Notes under the pieces: generated by a model
What the model was told of the DNA's origin: nothing
Database searches by the model: none
The model's input: only the letters and a program-made list of their open reading frames with translations
Shown here: positions 49,607-58,147 of the stretch, one piece after another
How the letters are laid out: the number at the start of each line of letters is the position of its first letter
How positions within the stretch are numbered: position 1 is the stretch's first letter
Made by a program: the position numbers and the translations under genes
Origin: Geomonas oryzae
GTDB taxonomy: Bacteria > Desulfobacterota > Desulfuromonadia > Geobacterales > Geobacteraceae
Length of the DNA: 64,000 nucleotides
Assembly: GCF_004117875.1 (NCBI RefSeq)
Contig: NZ_RAHW01000001.1
Coordinates: 682,001 to 746,000 of the forward strand
Direction of reading: 5' to 3'

Positions 49607-49640
49607 GGTGTTCGGTTTTTAATGGTTTAAAGGGAGAAAC

Positions 49641-51446
49641 ATGCACTTCGGCGGCATATACGAGGACGAAGTAGTCGGCAAGATGTACGATCGGCGCCTG
49701 ATGGGGCGCTTCTTCGCCTACATCCTGCCGTACCGGCGCACGCTGGTGTCGGCGCTCGCCCTCCTTCCTTTCATCGCCGTAACTAAGCTCTCCCAGCCTT
49801 GGATCCTCAAGATGGCCATCGACGGCCATATCGTTAAGGGGCAGATGGAAGGACTTCCCGCCCTTGCCGCCGCCTTCCTCGGCATCATCTTCGCCGAATC
49901 CCTCCTCATGTTCGCGCAGGTCTACATGCTGACCTGGGTTGGACAGCGGGTCATGTACGACATCCGCGTGCAGCTCTTCACCCACATCCAGCGCCTCTCC
50001 GCCCGCTTCTTCGACCAGACCCCGGTGGGGAGCCTCGTCTCGCGCCTCACCAGCGACATAGAGGTGCTGGGGGAGATGTTCGCGGCGGGGATCGTCACCG
50101 TGGTCGGGGACATCCTCGTGCTGGCGGGGATCGTCGGCATCATGCTCTGGATGAACGTGAAGCTCTCGCTGGTCACCTTCTCGGTGCTGCCGCTGCTCAT
50201 CTGGGTCGCCTTCTCCTTCCGCAACTGGATGCGCGTCGCCTTCCGGCAGGTGCGCTCCCGCCAGGCGAACCTCTCCGCCTTCCTCACCGAGAGCCTCGGC
50301 GGCATGGCGGTGGTGCAGCTCTTCAACCGCGAGCGGGACGAGGCCAGGGAATTCCAGCGGCTGAACAAGTCCTACGTGGAGGCGAACCTCCCGGTCATCA
50401 CATGGGACGCCGCCCTCTACGCCGTCGTCGAATCGCTCTCATCGGTGGCGGTTGCGCTGATCATCTGGTACGGCGGCGGGGAGATCATCAGGGGGACGCT
50501 CTCCTTCGGTGCGCTCGTCGCCTTCATTCAGTACATAGAGAAGTTCTTCTCACCGATCCGCGACCTCTCGGCGAAGTACTCGGTGATGCAGGGGGCGATG
50601 GCGTCGCTCGAGCGCATCTTCACCCTCCTCGACAACAAGGAGTGGGAGCCGGGGGCGGCGCCTGCGCCCAGCAAGGATGAACCCGCTGTACCGGCCTGCG
50701 CAGTGACGCCGCAGGATGCGCTGCGGAGCATCTGCTTCAACGACGTCTGGTTTGCCTACAACGGCGAAGACTATGTGCTCAAAGGGGTCTCGCTGCAGAT
50801 GAAACGCGGCGAGAAGGTGGCGCTCGTCGGGGAAACCGGCGGCGGCAAGACTACGGTAACCCGGCTTTTATCCCGGCTCTACGACGTGCAGCGCGGCTCG
50901 ATCACCATAGACGGGACCGACCTGCGCGACATGCCGCTGCAGCAGCTGCGCCGCAGGATCGGCGTCGTGCTCCAGGACCCGTACCTCTTTTCCGGGACCA
51001 TCGCTTACAACATCTCGCTCGGCGACCCGGAAGCGATGAAAAGGGTGGAACAGGCGGCGGCGGTGGTCGGCGCGGACCGTTTCATACGGGAACTTCCGAA
51101 GGGGTACGACGAGGAGGTGCGTGAGCGCGGTGTGAACTTCTCCGCAGGGGAGCGCCAGCTCATCTCCTTTGCCAGGGCGGTCGCCTTCGACCCGGAGATC
51201 CTGGTACTGGACGAGGCGACGGCGAGCGTCGACACCGCGAGCGAGCGGCTTATCCAGCAGGGACTTGAGGGGCTGATGCAGGGGCGGACCACGCTCGTCG
51301 TGGCGCACCGTCTCTCTACGATCCGGGATGCCGACCGCATCGCCGTCATCCACCGCGGAGAGAAGGCGGAGGAAGGCACCCACGCGGAGCTCATGGCCGC
51401 GCGCGGGCTCTACTACCGGCTTTACCAGCTGCAGTTCAAGGATTAG
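49641..51446 (+). CDS. ABC exporter half-transporter, catalytic subunit
   Basis: 601 residues. The six-helix membrane domain (about 30-320) includes SARFFDQTPVGSLVSRLTSDIEVL; the nucleotide-binding domain has Walker A GETGGGKTT (about 395), Walker B ILVLDEATASVD with the catalytic Glu, and H-loop VAHRLSTIRD. Its signature motif is NFSAGERQ instead of LSGGQ. With the Asp-variant Walker B of the upstream gene this makes one composite site degenerate, the typical asymmetry of heterodimeric exporters. AGGGAGAA precedes the ATG. Substrate unknown (multidrug or lipid export in relatives). Confidence 0.93.
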   Translation: MHFGGIYEDEVVGKMYDRRLMGRFFAYILPYRRTLVSALALLPFIAVTKLSQPWILKMAIDGHIVKGQMEGLPALAAAFLGIIFAESLLMFAQVYMLTWVGQRVMYDIRVQLFTHIQRLSARFFDQTPVGSLVSRLTSDIEVLGEMFAAGIVTVVGDILVLAGIVGIMLWMNVKLSLVTFSVLPLLIWVAFSFRNWMRVAFRQVRSRQANLSAFLTESLGGMAVVQLFNRERDEAREFQRLNKSYVEANLPVITWDAALYAVVESLSSVAVALIIWYGGGEIIRGTLSFGALVAFIQYIEKFFSPIRDLSAKYSVMQGAMASLERIFTLLDNKEWEPGAAPAPSKDEPAVPACAVTPQDALRSICFNDVWFAYNGEDYVLKGVSLQMKRGEKVALVGETGGGKTTVTRLLSRLYDVQRGSITIDGTDLRDMPLQQLRRRIGVVLQDPYLFSGTIAYNISLGDPEAMKRVEQAAAVVGADRFIRELPKGYDEEVRERGVNFSAGERQLISFARAVAFDPEILVLDEATASVDTASERLIQQGLEGLMQGRTTLVVAHRLSTIRDADRIAVIHRGEKAEEGTHAELMAARGLYYRLYQLQFKD

Positions 51447-51447
51447 G

Positions 51448-51570
51448 TCCCCCTCGCCCTCCGGGAGAGGGGCGGGGGCGGGGGCGAGGGCGCTGGTAGC
51501 TGCACCTTTTATCCCTTTGTGGCAAAGCCCTCACCCGGCCTACGGCCGCCCTCTCCCGGAGGGCGAGGGC
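51448..51570. repeat. REP/BIME-like inverted pair
   Basis: CCCCCTCGCCCTCCGGGAGA... and GCCCTCACCCGGCCTACGGC... in opposite orientation between the exporter and selB. Confidence 0.8.
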
Positions 51571-51656
51571 TGGGGCTTCCTTCCGATCAATGAGAAAGAT
51601 TGACCTTTGATAGAAAAATTGCGATATAGGAAAGAATTTTTTCACGGAGCACCCTG

Positions 51657-53567
51657 ATGAAGCATCTGATACTCGGCACCGCCGGACACATTGACCATGG
51701 TAAGACCTCGCTGGTAAAGGCGTTGACGGGCGTCGACACGGACCGCCTCAAAGAGGAGAAGGCCCGCGGCATCACCATCGAACTTGGTTTCGCACACCTC
51801 GAGCTCGCGAACGACCTCCGCTTCGGCATCGTCGACGTACCGGGACACGAGCGTTTCGTCCGTACCATGGTTGCCGGGGTGGGGGGGATGGACCTCGTTC
51901 TTCTCGTCATCGCGGCAGACGAGGGGATCATGCCCCAGACCCGCGAGCACTTGGAGATCTGCCAGCTCCTCGGTGTGAAGCGCGGCATCGTCGTCTTGAC
52001 CAAGAAGGACATGGTGGACTCGGATTGGCTCGACCTGGTGACCGAGGAGGTGCGCGATTATCTCGCCGACAGCTTCCTGGCCGGAGCCCCGGTCGTGGCG
52101 GTTTCCTCCCGTACCGGCGACGGTATCGACGCTTTGAAGGCTGAACTTATCAAAATGGCGAAGGAGATCGAGCAAAAGCGGGTCGACTCGCCCTTCCGCC
52201 TCCCGGTCGACCGCGTCTTCACCGTGACCGGCTTCGGCACCGTGGTAACCGGCACCCTCCTTGCCGGTGCCGTGACCGTCGGCGACGAGGTGGAGATCCT
52301 CCCCTCCGGCATCGCCTGCCGCGTGCGCGGCGTGCAGTCCTTCGGCTCCAAGGTCGAGAAGGGTGGGGCGGGTGAGCGACTCGCGGTCAACCTGCAGGGG
52401 GTGGATCACACCGACGTGCAGCGCGGGGATGTCGTCGTCCCGAAGGGGCTTTACAAGCCGACCTCCGCCGTCGACGTCCGGCTCAACTACCTCGCCTCGG
52501 CGCAGAAGGAACTGAAGCATCGCGCTTCGATCCGACTCCATTCGGCCACTTACGAGGTCCCGGCTAAGATCATCCTCTTCGACCGCGACTCGCTGCAGCC
52601 CGGCGAGAGCGCCTACGTGCAGTTGCGTCTCGAGCACCCGGTACTCCTGCTCCCGGGCGACCCCTTCGTGCTCCGTACTTATTCTCCGCAGGCGACCCTC
52701 GGGGGTGGCACCGTACTAGATCCCGCACCGCCGCGCCGCCGTCGCCGTTCCGCCGAGGCCCTCGAGCTTTTGGCCGCCGCAGAGTCCGGCGTGGATCAGG
52801 ACAGGATCAAGCTCCTCGTTGACTCCTCGCTCCTCTCCGGCATCTCCATCCAGGAGATGGTGAACCGTTCCGGCATGTCGGGCAAAAGGATCGAGGGAGC
52901 CCTCGCACCGCTTCTTTCCAGCGGCGCCGTGCTGCAGGTGGTCAAAGAACCGCGCATCTTCCTGAGCAAGGATGCCTTTGCGACGCTGAAGAAAAAGCTT
53001 TCCGACGAGCTGGCGGAATACCTGCAGGAGAACCCGATGCAGGAGGGTATCGGCAAGGAGGAACTGAAGTCGCGCATCCCGAGGCGCAGCGACGCGCGCT
53101 TCTTCGGGCCGGTGCTCGCGAGCCTCGAGAAGGACGGCCTTGCCCTTTCGGACCGCGAGCTCGTGAAGCTCCCCGGGCGCAAGGTGGGGGTCACCCAGGA
53201 CCAGGCCAGCGTGCAGCGGACCTTGGAAGAGGCACTGACCAAGGGGTGGTTCGAGCCGCCGACCCTGAAGGAGCTTTGCGATTTGGTCGGCGCCACCGAG
53301 AAGCAGGTGCTTGATCACGCCAACATGATGTTTCGCGAGGGGAGGGTGGCGAAGATCAAGGGAGACATCTTCTACGCCCCCGGTGCGGTTTCCGAGCTGC
53401 GCGAAAAACTGGTCGCCCTTCTCAAGGAGAAGAAGGAGATCACCCCTCCCGAATTCCGCGACGTCACGGGGCTTTCCCGGAAGTTCATGATTCCGCTCCT
53501 GGAGTATTTCGACTCCGAGAAGCTCACCATCCGCATGGGTGACAAGAGGATCCTCAGGAAGGGTTAG
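51657..53567 (+). CDS. selB: Selenocysteine-specific elongation factor SelB
   Basis: Delivers Sec-tRNA to UGA codons followed by a SECIS hairpin. 636 residues. The EF-Tu-like GTPase begins [23 protein letters not shown] (G1 at about 7-18), with [25 protein letters not shown] and LTKKDMVD. It continues with beta-barrel domains and a C-terminal array of winged helices (about 370-636) that binds the SECIS RNA. The ATG at 51657 has CGGAG eight bases upstream. No selA, selD or selC lies in the window, and no in-frame UGA selenoprotein was recognised here. Confidence 0.97.
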   Translation: MKHLILGTAGHIDHGKTSLVKALTGVDTDRLKEEKARGITIELGFAHLELANDLRFGIVDVPGHERFVRTMVAGVGGMDLVLLVIAADEGIMPQTREHLEICQLLGVKRGIVVLTKKDMVDSDWLDLVTEEVRDYLADSFLAGAPVVAVSSRTGDGIDALKAELIKMAKEIEQKRVDSPFRLPVDRVFTVTGFGTVVTGTLLAGAVTVGDEVEILPSGIACRVRGVQSFGSKVEKGGAGERLAVNLQGVDHTDVQRGDVVVPKGLYKPTSAVDVRLNYLASAQKELKHRASIRLHSATYEVPAKIILFDRDSLQPGESAYVQLRLEHPVLLLPGDPFVLRTYSPQATLGGGTVLDPAPPRRRRRSAEALELLAAAESGVDQDRIKLLVDSSLLSGISIQEMVNRSGMSGKRIEGALAPLLSSGAVLQVVKEPRIFLSKDAFATLKKKLSDELAEYLQENPMQEGIGKEELKSRIPRRSDARFFGPVLASLEKDGLALSDRELVKLPGRKVGVTQDQASVQRTLEEALTKGWFEPPTLKELCDLVGATEKQVLDHANMMFREGRVAKIKGDIFYAPGAVSELREKLVALLKEKKEITPPEFRDVTGLSRKFMIPLLEYFDSEKLTIRMGDKRILRKG

Positions 53568-53584
53568 ACAGAAGGGAAAAGCAT

Positions 53585-53672
53585 TACCACAGAGGACACC
53601 GAGGAGCACAGAGGGCACTGAGGACAGCGGCAAGGTCTTCCCCCCTGTGAACCTCTGTGTCCTCTGTGTTTA
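53585..53672. repeat. ACAGAGGACAC short-period inverted repeat
   Basis: Left arm 53585-53614 (ACCACAGAGGACACCGAGG...) and right arm 53652-53672 (CCTCTGTGTCCTCTGTGTTTA) are inverted. It lies between the convergent selB and TraB-like genes and could act as a bidirectional terminator. Confidence 0.75.
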
Positions 53673-53683
53673 AGGCCTTGTTT

Positions 53684-55636
53684 TTACCAGATGTAATCCT
53701 TCGCGATGTCGCGTTTGTCGCGGCCGTAGAGGATATGAAAGGCGCGGAGCTTTTTAAGCGCGACCGGGGAAAGGCTACCGAGCGGCAGGTAGATGATCCT
53801 CTTGTTAAGCCGCGCGGCGTGCTGCTTCAGGAAACTCCTCGGGGGCTTCGCCGCCGCATAGACCACGTCCTTCTCCAGCGAATAGTCGAGTCCGGCCATC
53901 AGGAGGAGTTCGCCTTTACCCAGGGCACCCCGGTAGTCCGGGTCGTGCCATACGTCGACCATGCGGCGCGGCGGGTAGCTCAGGAGAAACCCACCGTACT
54001 CGCAGCGTGAGATCCCGGGACCGACGATGTTGTCGGTGGGCGGGGTGGCGTAGAAGGCCATGTCGGACTCCTGGGCGTGCTCGCCAAGCCAGGTCATGCA
54101 GTACGGGTACCTGCTCCCCTCCTTGTCCTCGTCGAACACCACCACAACACATCCCACGCCGCTCTTCAGGCGCTTGTTCTCCTTGACGTAAATCTTCCCC
54201 TCGTGCAGGTTCCGGAGCGTCTCCCGCATGTCGACCCCGTCCAGAAGGGACGACGTGAAGGGCTCGCTTTTGCTCCCCTCTTCGCTCAGCTGCCGCGCTC
54301 CGATCCGTTTCAGGTTCCGCCCGTACTCCTCGATGCTCAGGTCCTCGGGAGGATAGGAGCAGATGTACGGATCGTCGAATCCCTCCAGCCAGTCCCCCGG
54401 GCGCTTCTCCTTTTTCCGGTTCATCATCTTCAGGTGCGAGAACCCCTTCGCCCGCACCCGCTCGCGCGGCCGGAAACGGATGCGCTTGGTGGAGGACCAG
54501 AGCTCGTCGGCGGAAAGCCGGATCGTCGGGAGATCACTCGTCTCGCGCTGCCAGGGATAACGGGCGGCGAGCCGGAAAAAGGCATAGGCGAAGTTGTCGT
54601 CCAGGCAGCCGCGGGCGGCGGCAAGCATCTGGAACAGGTCGGGAAGAAGCATGCGCGTCATGAGCGCGTAGTTGCGGGCGAAGCGGAAGAAGGCGCGCTT
54701 CTGCCAGAAATGCACCTTGTCGCCGGTCTCCTGGCGGTAGTGCCGGGCGGCCTCGAGGAACAGGCGCAGCATGATCATTTGCCGGTCGGGAAACTCTCCT
54801 TCCGCTCCGATCCGGTGGGCGCTCCTTTGCACCGATTCCGCCAGGGCCTCTTCCTCGGGAATGCTCTCTTTACCACCCAGGATCAGCTCGAAGGCGTTGA
54901 AGCTCTTGCGAAGCGACGGCCCGTTCGCGGCGGGCTCGGGACCAAGCGGCGTCCGGCGCGTCTCGTAGACCGCTGAGAGAAAGGGGTACTCGGCGAGCAC
55001 CTCGTGCAGGCATTCCGGGTGCAGGTTGAGGATGGTGATCCCTTCGCGCCTGGTTCGGGTGAGCGGCTGGGCAAGCGGCGCGTCGAAGGAGTGCCGGATC
55101 CGCTCCAGGTGCGACATGCCGCAGATGAAGAGGACGCGTTCGTGCTGCGCCGAGAGCTGCTTCAGGCGGTAGGCCATGCCGCGCTCGCGGCGGCGGTCCT
55201 CTTCGCAAGGGGGGATATCCCGGTAGAGCTTCGCCACCTCGCGGTAGAAGGGCTCGAGGCCTATGCGCTGCACCGAGTAGGAATCCGGGAGGTGTTCCGG
55301 GTGCGACGGGTAGGAATCGACATCGATGTCGACGAGGTGCAGCGGGACCTTACGCTCCAGGGCGAGCCGCGCCCCCTCGATAAGCGGGTCGGCGGGTTCG
55401 ATGAGCAGGAATACGGACTGGGCGGCGACATGGTAGGCGAGGACCGATACCTCGGGGAGGCGCCGGATGCCGCGCAGGAACTGCTCTTCCAGCGTCTGCG
55501 GGAGCTCCAGGGCGACGCAGTCGGGCTTCACGCGGTCGAACGCCTCGCGCACCAGGTGGGCGAACTCCATCCTGTAGTGCAGGACGGGGAGGGCGTGGAC
55601 GTTGCCGAATTGTTCCAGGTAGAGTCGGTCGGGCAT
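53684..55636 (-). CDS. Large conserved-looking protein with a TraB/ChaN-like N-terminal domain, function unknown
   Basis: 650 residues, no signal peptide or TM segment. Residues 1-240 resemble the TraB/PrgY and related families: a short strand ending GNVH (11-14), KPDCVALELPQ (38-48) and FICGMSH (170-176). The middle (about 250-400) is helical. The last 200 residues contain GVGCVVVVFDEDKEG, SDMAFYATPP, GFLLSYPPRRMVDVW and repeated aromatic-rich strands that I do not recognise. The downstream position after a MoxR ATPase suggests a client or partner. The general resemblance to DUF5682-type MoxR partners is inference. No enzyme activity is claimed. Confidence 0.75.
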   Translation of the reverse strand: MPDRLYLEQFGNVHALPVLHYRMEFAHLVREAFDRVKPDCVALELPQTLEEQFLRGIRRLPEVSVLAYHVAAQSVFLLIEPADPLIEGARLALERKVPLHLVDIDVDSYPSHPEHLPDSYSVQRIGLEPFYREVAKLYRDIPPCEEDRRRERGMAYRLKQLSAQHERVLFICGMSHLERIRHSFDAPLAQPLTRTRREGITILNLHPECLHEVLAEYPFLSAVYETRRTPLGPEPAANGPSLRKSFNAFELILGGKESIPEEEALAESVQRSAHRIGAEGEFPDRQMIMLRLFLEAARHYRQETGDKVHFWQKRAFFRFARNYALMTRMLLPDLFQMLAAARGCLDDNFAYAFFRLAARYPWQRETSDLPTIRLSADELWSSTKRIRFRPRERVRAKGFSHLKMMNRKKEKRPGDWLEGFDDPYICSYPPEDLSIEEYGRNLKRIGARQLSEEGSKSEPFTSSLLDGVDMRETLRNLHEGKIYVKENKRLKSGVGCVVVVFDEDKEGSRYPYCMTWLGEHAQESDMAFYATPPTDNIVGPGISRCEYGGFLLSYPPRRMVDVWHDPDYRGALGKGELLLMAGLDYSLEKDVVYAAAKPPRSFLKQHAARLNKRIIYLPLGSLSPVALKKLRAFHILYGRDKRDIAKDYIW

Positions 55637-55668
55637 AGTAGTTTGTTTTGTTGTAATGTCCGTCGTCC

Positions 55669-55796
55669 ACCCCCTCGCCCTCCGGGAGAGGGGTAGGGGT
55701 GAGGGAGATGCTTAAGACGTTGCTGACGGAATCTCTTTACCTTTGTGGCGCCGCCCTCACCCGGCCTGCGGCCACCCTCTCCCGGGGGGAGAGGGT
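55669..55796. repeat. REP/BIME-like inverted pair
   Basis: CACCCCCTCGCCCTCCGGGA... and GCCCTCACCCGGCCTGCGGC... inverted, filling the 173-bp gap between the MoxR gene and the TraB-like gene. Confidence 0.8.
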
Positions 55797-55809
55797 AATG
55801 TCCCGAAGT

Positions 55810-56628
55810 CTATTTCAAGTACCGCAGCGCCTCTTCGCCGAGTATGCGCTCGACGGCGAGGGGCAGGAGCTCGTGCGGGTCCTTGTTGGTCGCCGACATC
55901 ATCTTCAGGGCGTAGCGGGCTATGTTGATGCCGTCGCGCACCGAGTACGGCTCGTCGGCGGCGTGGCCGCGCTGCAGGAACTGCACGACGTAGTTGAGGA
56001 TCGAGCTTCCGGCGAAGGGGAGGTTCTCCTTCAGGATCGCCAGCTCCTCGTCCGCCTCGGGGAAGTCGATGAAGAGCTGGGGCTGCAGGCGGGAGTGGAT
56101 GTACTCGGGGACCTCGAAGGTGGAGGAATCCTCGTTCATGGTGACGACGATACGGAAGTCGGGATGGGCCTTGATCCTGAGCCCGGTGATGATCGACTCG
56201 ACGTAGCGGCGGTCGTCCAGAAGCGGCGCGAGTGAGGCCCATGCCTTCTCGCTCATCCGGTTTCCCTCGTCGAGAATGAGGACGCCGCCGGAGATCATGG
56301 CGGAGACGAGCGAGGATGCGGCGTACTGTATCGCCCCCTCGGGACCGATCACCGGCGTCACGATCAGGTCCTCGGGACGGGTGTCCATGGTGGCCTGGAA
56401 CAGGTAGACCTGGCGCCCGAGCCTCTTCGCGGCGGCGTAGGCGAGCGTCGTCTTGCCCACGCCCGGCTTGCCGATCAGTCGTGGGTTGAAGGGGATGTCG
56501 CGCTCGTCTATCACCATCCAGGCCGCCAGAAGCTGCCGGAGCAGTTCCTCGTCCCCCACCCAGCGCAACGGGAGCTCGATGGGGTTGGCGAGGGTCAGGT
56601 TTATGCCGTCAATCGTGATCCGGTCCAT
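55810..56628 (-). CDS. MoxR-type AAA+ ATPase
   Basis: 272 residues. Walker A GKPGVGKT (53-60), Walker B VLILDE (116-121) followed by GNRMSEKAWASLAPLLDDRR, sensor 1 VVTMNEDS (about 160-167) and FEVPEYIHSRLQPQLFIDFPEADEE. The YIHSR(LQP) segment carries the arginine finger. MoxR ATPases act as chaperones or remodelling factors, usually with a VWA-domain protein; none is found here, and the gene downstream is the TraB-like protein instead. Part of a minus-strand cluster hemH, CxxC protein, MoxR, TraB-like. An inverted repeat separates it from the upstream genes. Confidence 0.9.
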   Translation of the reverse strand: MDRITIDGINLTLANPIELPLRWVGDEELLRQLLAAWMVIDERDIPFNPRLIGKPGVGKTTLAYAAAKRLGRQVYLFQATMDTRPEDLIVTPVIGPEGAIQYAASSLVSAMISGGVLILDEGNRMSEKAWASLAPLLDDRRYVESIITGLRIKAHPDFRIVVTMNEDSSTFEVPEYIHSRLQPQLFIDFPEADEELAILKENLPFAGSSILNYVVQFLQRGHAADEPYSVRDGINIARYALKMMSATNKDPHELLPLAVERILGEEALRYLK

Positions 56629-56652
56629 AAAAACTCCAAATAACTAAACCAT

Positions 56653-56748
56653 TTGCCACGGAGAACTTCGGAGAAAATCTGAGAGGACCAAAACCAAAGC
56701 TTTACGTTTTAGGTTTTCTCAGATGTCCTCAGATTTTCTCCGTGGCAA
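56653..56748. repeat. Inverted repeat of GGAGAAAATCTGAG-type arms
   Basis: Left arm TTGCCACGGAGAA...CTGAGAGGAC (56653-56688) and right arm GTTTTCTCAGATGTCCTCAG...CGTGGCAA (56713-56748) form a long hairpin between the MoxR gene and the CxxC gene; it may terminate or attenuate the hemH transcript. Confidence 0.8.
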
Positions 56749-56760
56749 CCTGTTTCAGGT

Positions 56761-56940
56761 TTAGGTGTTCATCTCGTGTCCGTACATCATCACCAGCCGG
56801 GCGCGGTTCTCCCGGCAGGTGCGGCAGAGTTCGCCCGCGTCCTTCCAGAACTCCTCGGCCAGCCACTCGCCCGCCTCGCCGTACAGGGACTCGGGCTCGT
56901 TCTCGTCGAATTTTATCTTACAGATGCTGCAGGTCTTCAT
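56761..56940 (-). CDS. Small protein with two CxxC motifs, coupled to hemH
   Basis: 59 residues, starting [20 protein letters not shown] and ending MMYGHEMNT. The cysteine pairs CSIC (4-7) and CRTC (about 39-42) suggest a zinc-ribbon or other metal/redox site; the remainder is acidic and helical. The ATG overlaps the hemH stop (ATGA), so translation is coupled to ferrochelatase. Not recognised as a named family. A role in iron or metal handling near haem insertion is a guess from position only. Confidence 0.82.
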   Translation of the reverse strand: MKTCSICKIKFDENEPESLYGEAGEWLAEEFWKDAGELCRTCRENRARLVMMYGHEMNT

Positions 56941-57890
56941 GCCTTCGCCGTTCTCACCAGGTCCGCCAGGCAGTCCAGGAATATCGGGTCGGAGTTCAGC
57001 GACTCGATCCGCTCGAAGCGCTCGATGCCGTACCCCTTCGCCTCCTCGCCGTACTGTATGTCGATTTCGTAAAGCGTCTCGATGTGATCCGAGACAAAGG
57101 AGAGGGGCACCATCAAAAGGTTGCGCCTCCCTTCCTTCGCGAGCTTCTCGATGGTCGCCTCCGTAGAGGGCTCGAGCCACTTGACCCGGCTCGCCTTCGA
57201 CTGGAAGCACAAGAGATGTTCCGCCTCGCCGACCTGCTCCATCACCAGGCGCCTTGTTTCCTGGATGTGGTCGAGGTACGGGTCCCCCTCGTCGATGAAG
57301 GATTGCGGCAGCGAGTGGGCGGAGAAGACGATCTGCACGTCCTTTCGGTCCGGGAAAGCCTGCAGCCCGCGCATGACCTTGCCCGCGAGTGCCTTGATGT
57401 AGAGGGGGTGGTCGTAGAAACGGTCGATGAAGGTCAACTCGAAGTCTGCCTTCGCCTCCTTGAGGACGCGCTGCAGTTCGTTAACGCTGGAGCCGGTGGT
57501 CGCCTTGGAGTAGTGCGGGTAGAGCGACAGCACCACGATGCGCCGGATACCCTCGCGCTTGATGGCGGCTAAGGCGTCGATGGTCGAGGGGCGGGAGTAG
57601 CGCATCGCCACGAAGCAGCGGTACTGGTCACCCAAAAGCGCCTGCAGTCCCTCCCTCTGGGCCTCGGTCAGTTCCCGTATCGGGGACTTGCCGCCTATCT
57701 GGCGGTAGTACTCCGCGACGTGCGGGGCGCGCTTGTTTACGATGCGCCGGGCGATGAAGGGCTGCAGGAAGGCCGGCCCGATCTTGATGATGTCGCGGTC
57801 CGTGAACAGGTTCATGAGGAAAGGGTGCACGGCGTCGAGCGAGTCGGGGCCACCCATTTGCAGCAAAAGGACTGCGGTTTTTTCTGACAT
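56937..57890 (-). CDS. hemH: Ferrochelatase
   Basis: Inserts Fe2+ into protoporphyrin IX (or coproporphyrin III in the coproporphyrin route). 317 residues, the normal size. N-terminal [33 protein letters not shown], the catalytic-His segment [12 protein letters not shown] (His192) and the conserved acidic [17 protein letters not shown] are all present. No TM tail. An ATGA overlap joins it to the downstream CxxC gene. With hemE in the same window this supports a haem-synthesising, cytochrome-rich organism. Confidence 0.97.
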   Translation of the reverse strand: MSEKTAVLLLQMGGPDSLDAVHPFLMNLFTDRDIIKIGPAFLQPFIARRIVNKRAPHVAEYYRQIGGKSPIRELTEAQREGLQALLGDQYRCFVAMRYSRPSTIDALAAIKREGIRRIVVLSLYPHYSKATTGSSVNELQRVLKEAKADFELTFIDRFYDHPLYIKALAGKVMRGLQAFPDRKDVQIVFSAHSLPQSFIDEGDPYLDHIQETRRLVMEQVGEAEHLLCFQSKASRVKWLEPSTEATIEKLAKEGRRNLLMVPLSFVSDHIETLYEIDIQYGEEAKGYGIERFERIESLNSDPIFLDCLADLVRTAKA

Positions 57891-58020
57891 GACGACCTCT
57901 TCTGGGGAGTTGGCAGCCCGAGAAATGTAGCAGAAAACGTGAGGAAGGAGAACTGGTTTAATTCATTGGAAGGGGAAGCTGCGATGCGGAGGGGTTTCTT
58001 TAGTGGCAGGCGTCTGAGAG

Positions 58021-58132
58021 CCTCCCCCCGGAGGGGGGAGGTTGGAGGGGGGAAGGCGGACTACTGTCGCTACGCTCCCCCTCCGGGCCTTCGCCCATCG
58101 CAGGGCTACGGCCCGCAGGCAGGGGAGGGGAT
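58021..58132. repeat. REP-like element downstream of the chemoreceptor gene
   Basis: CCTCCCCCCGGAGGGGGGAGG palindrome, then CTCCCCCTCCGGGCCTTCGC and a final GGGGAGGGG. Part of the 257-bp spacer between hemH and the MCP gene; no gene seen in it. Confidence 0.7.
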
Positions 58133-58147
58133 CGAAGGTGCGGCGGC

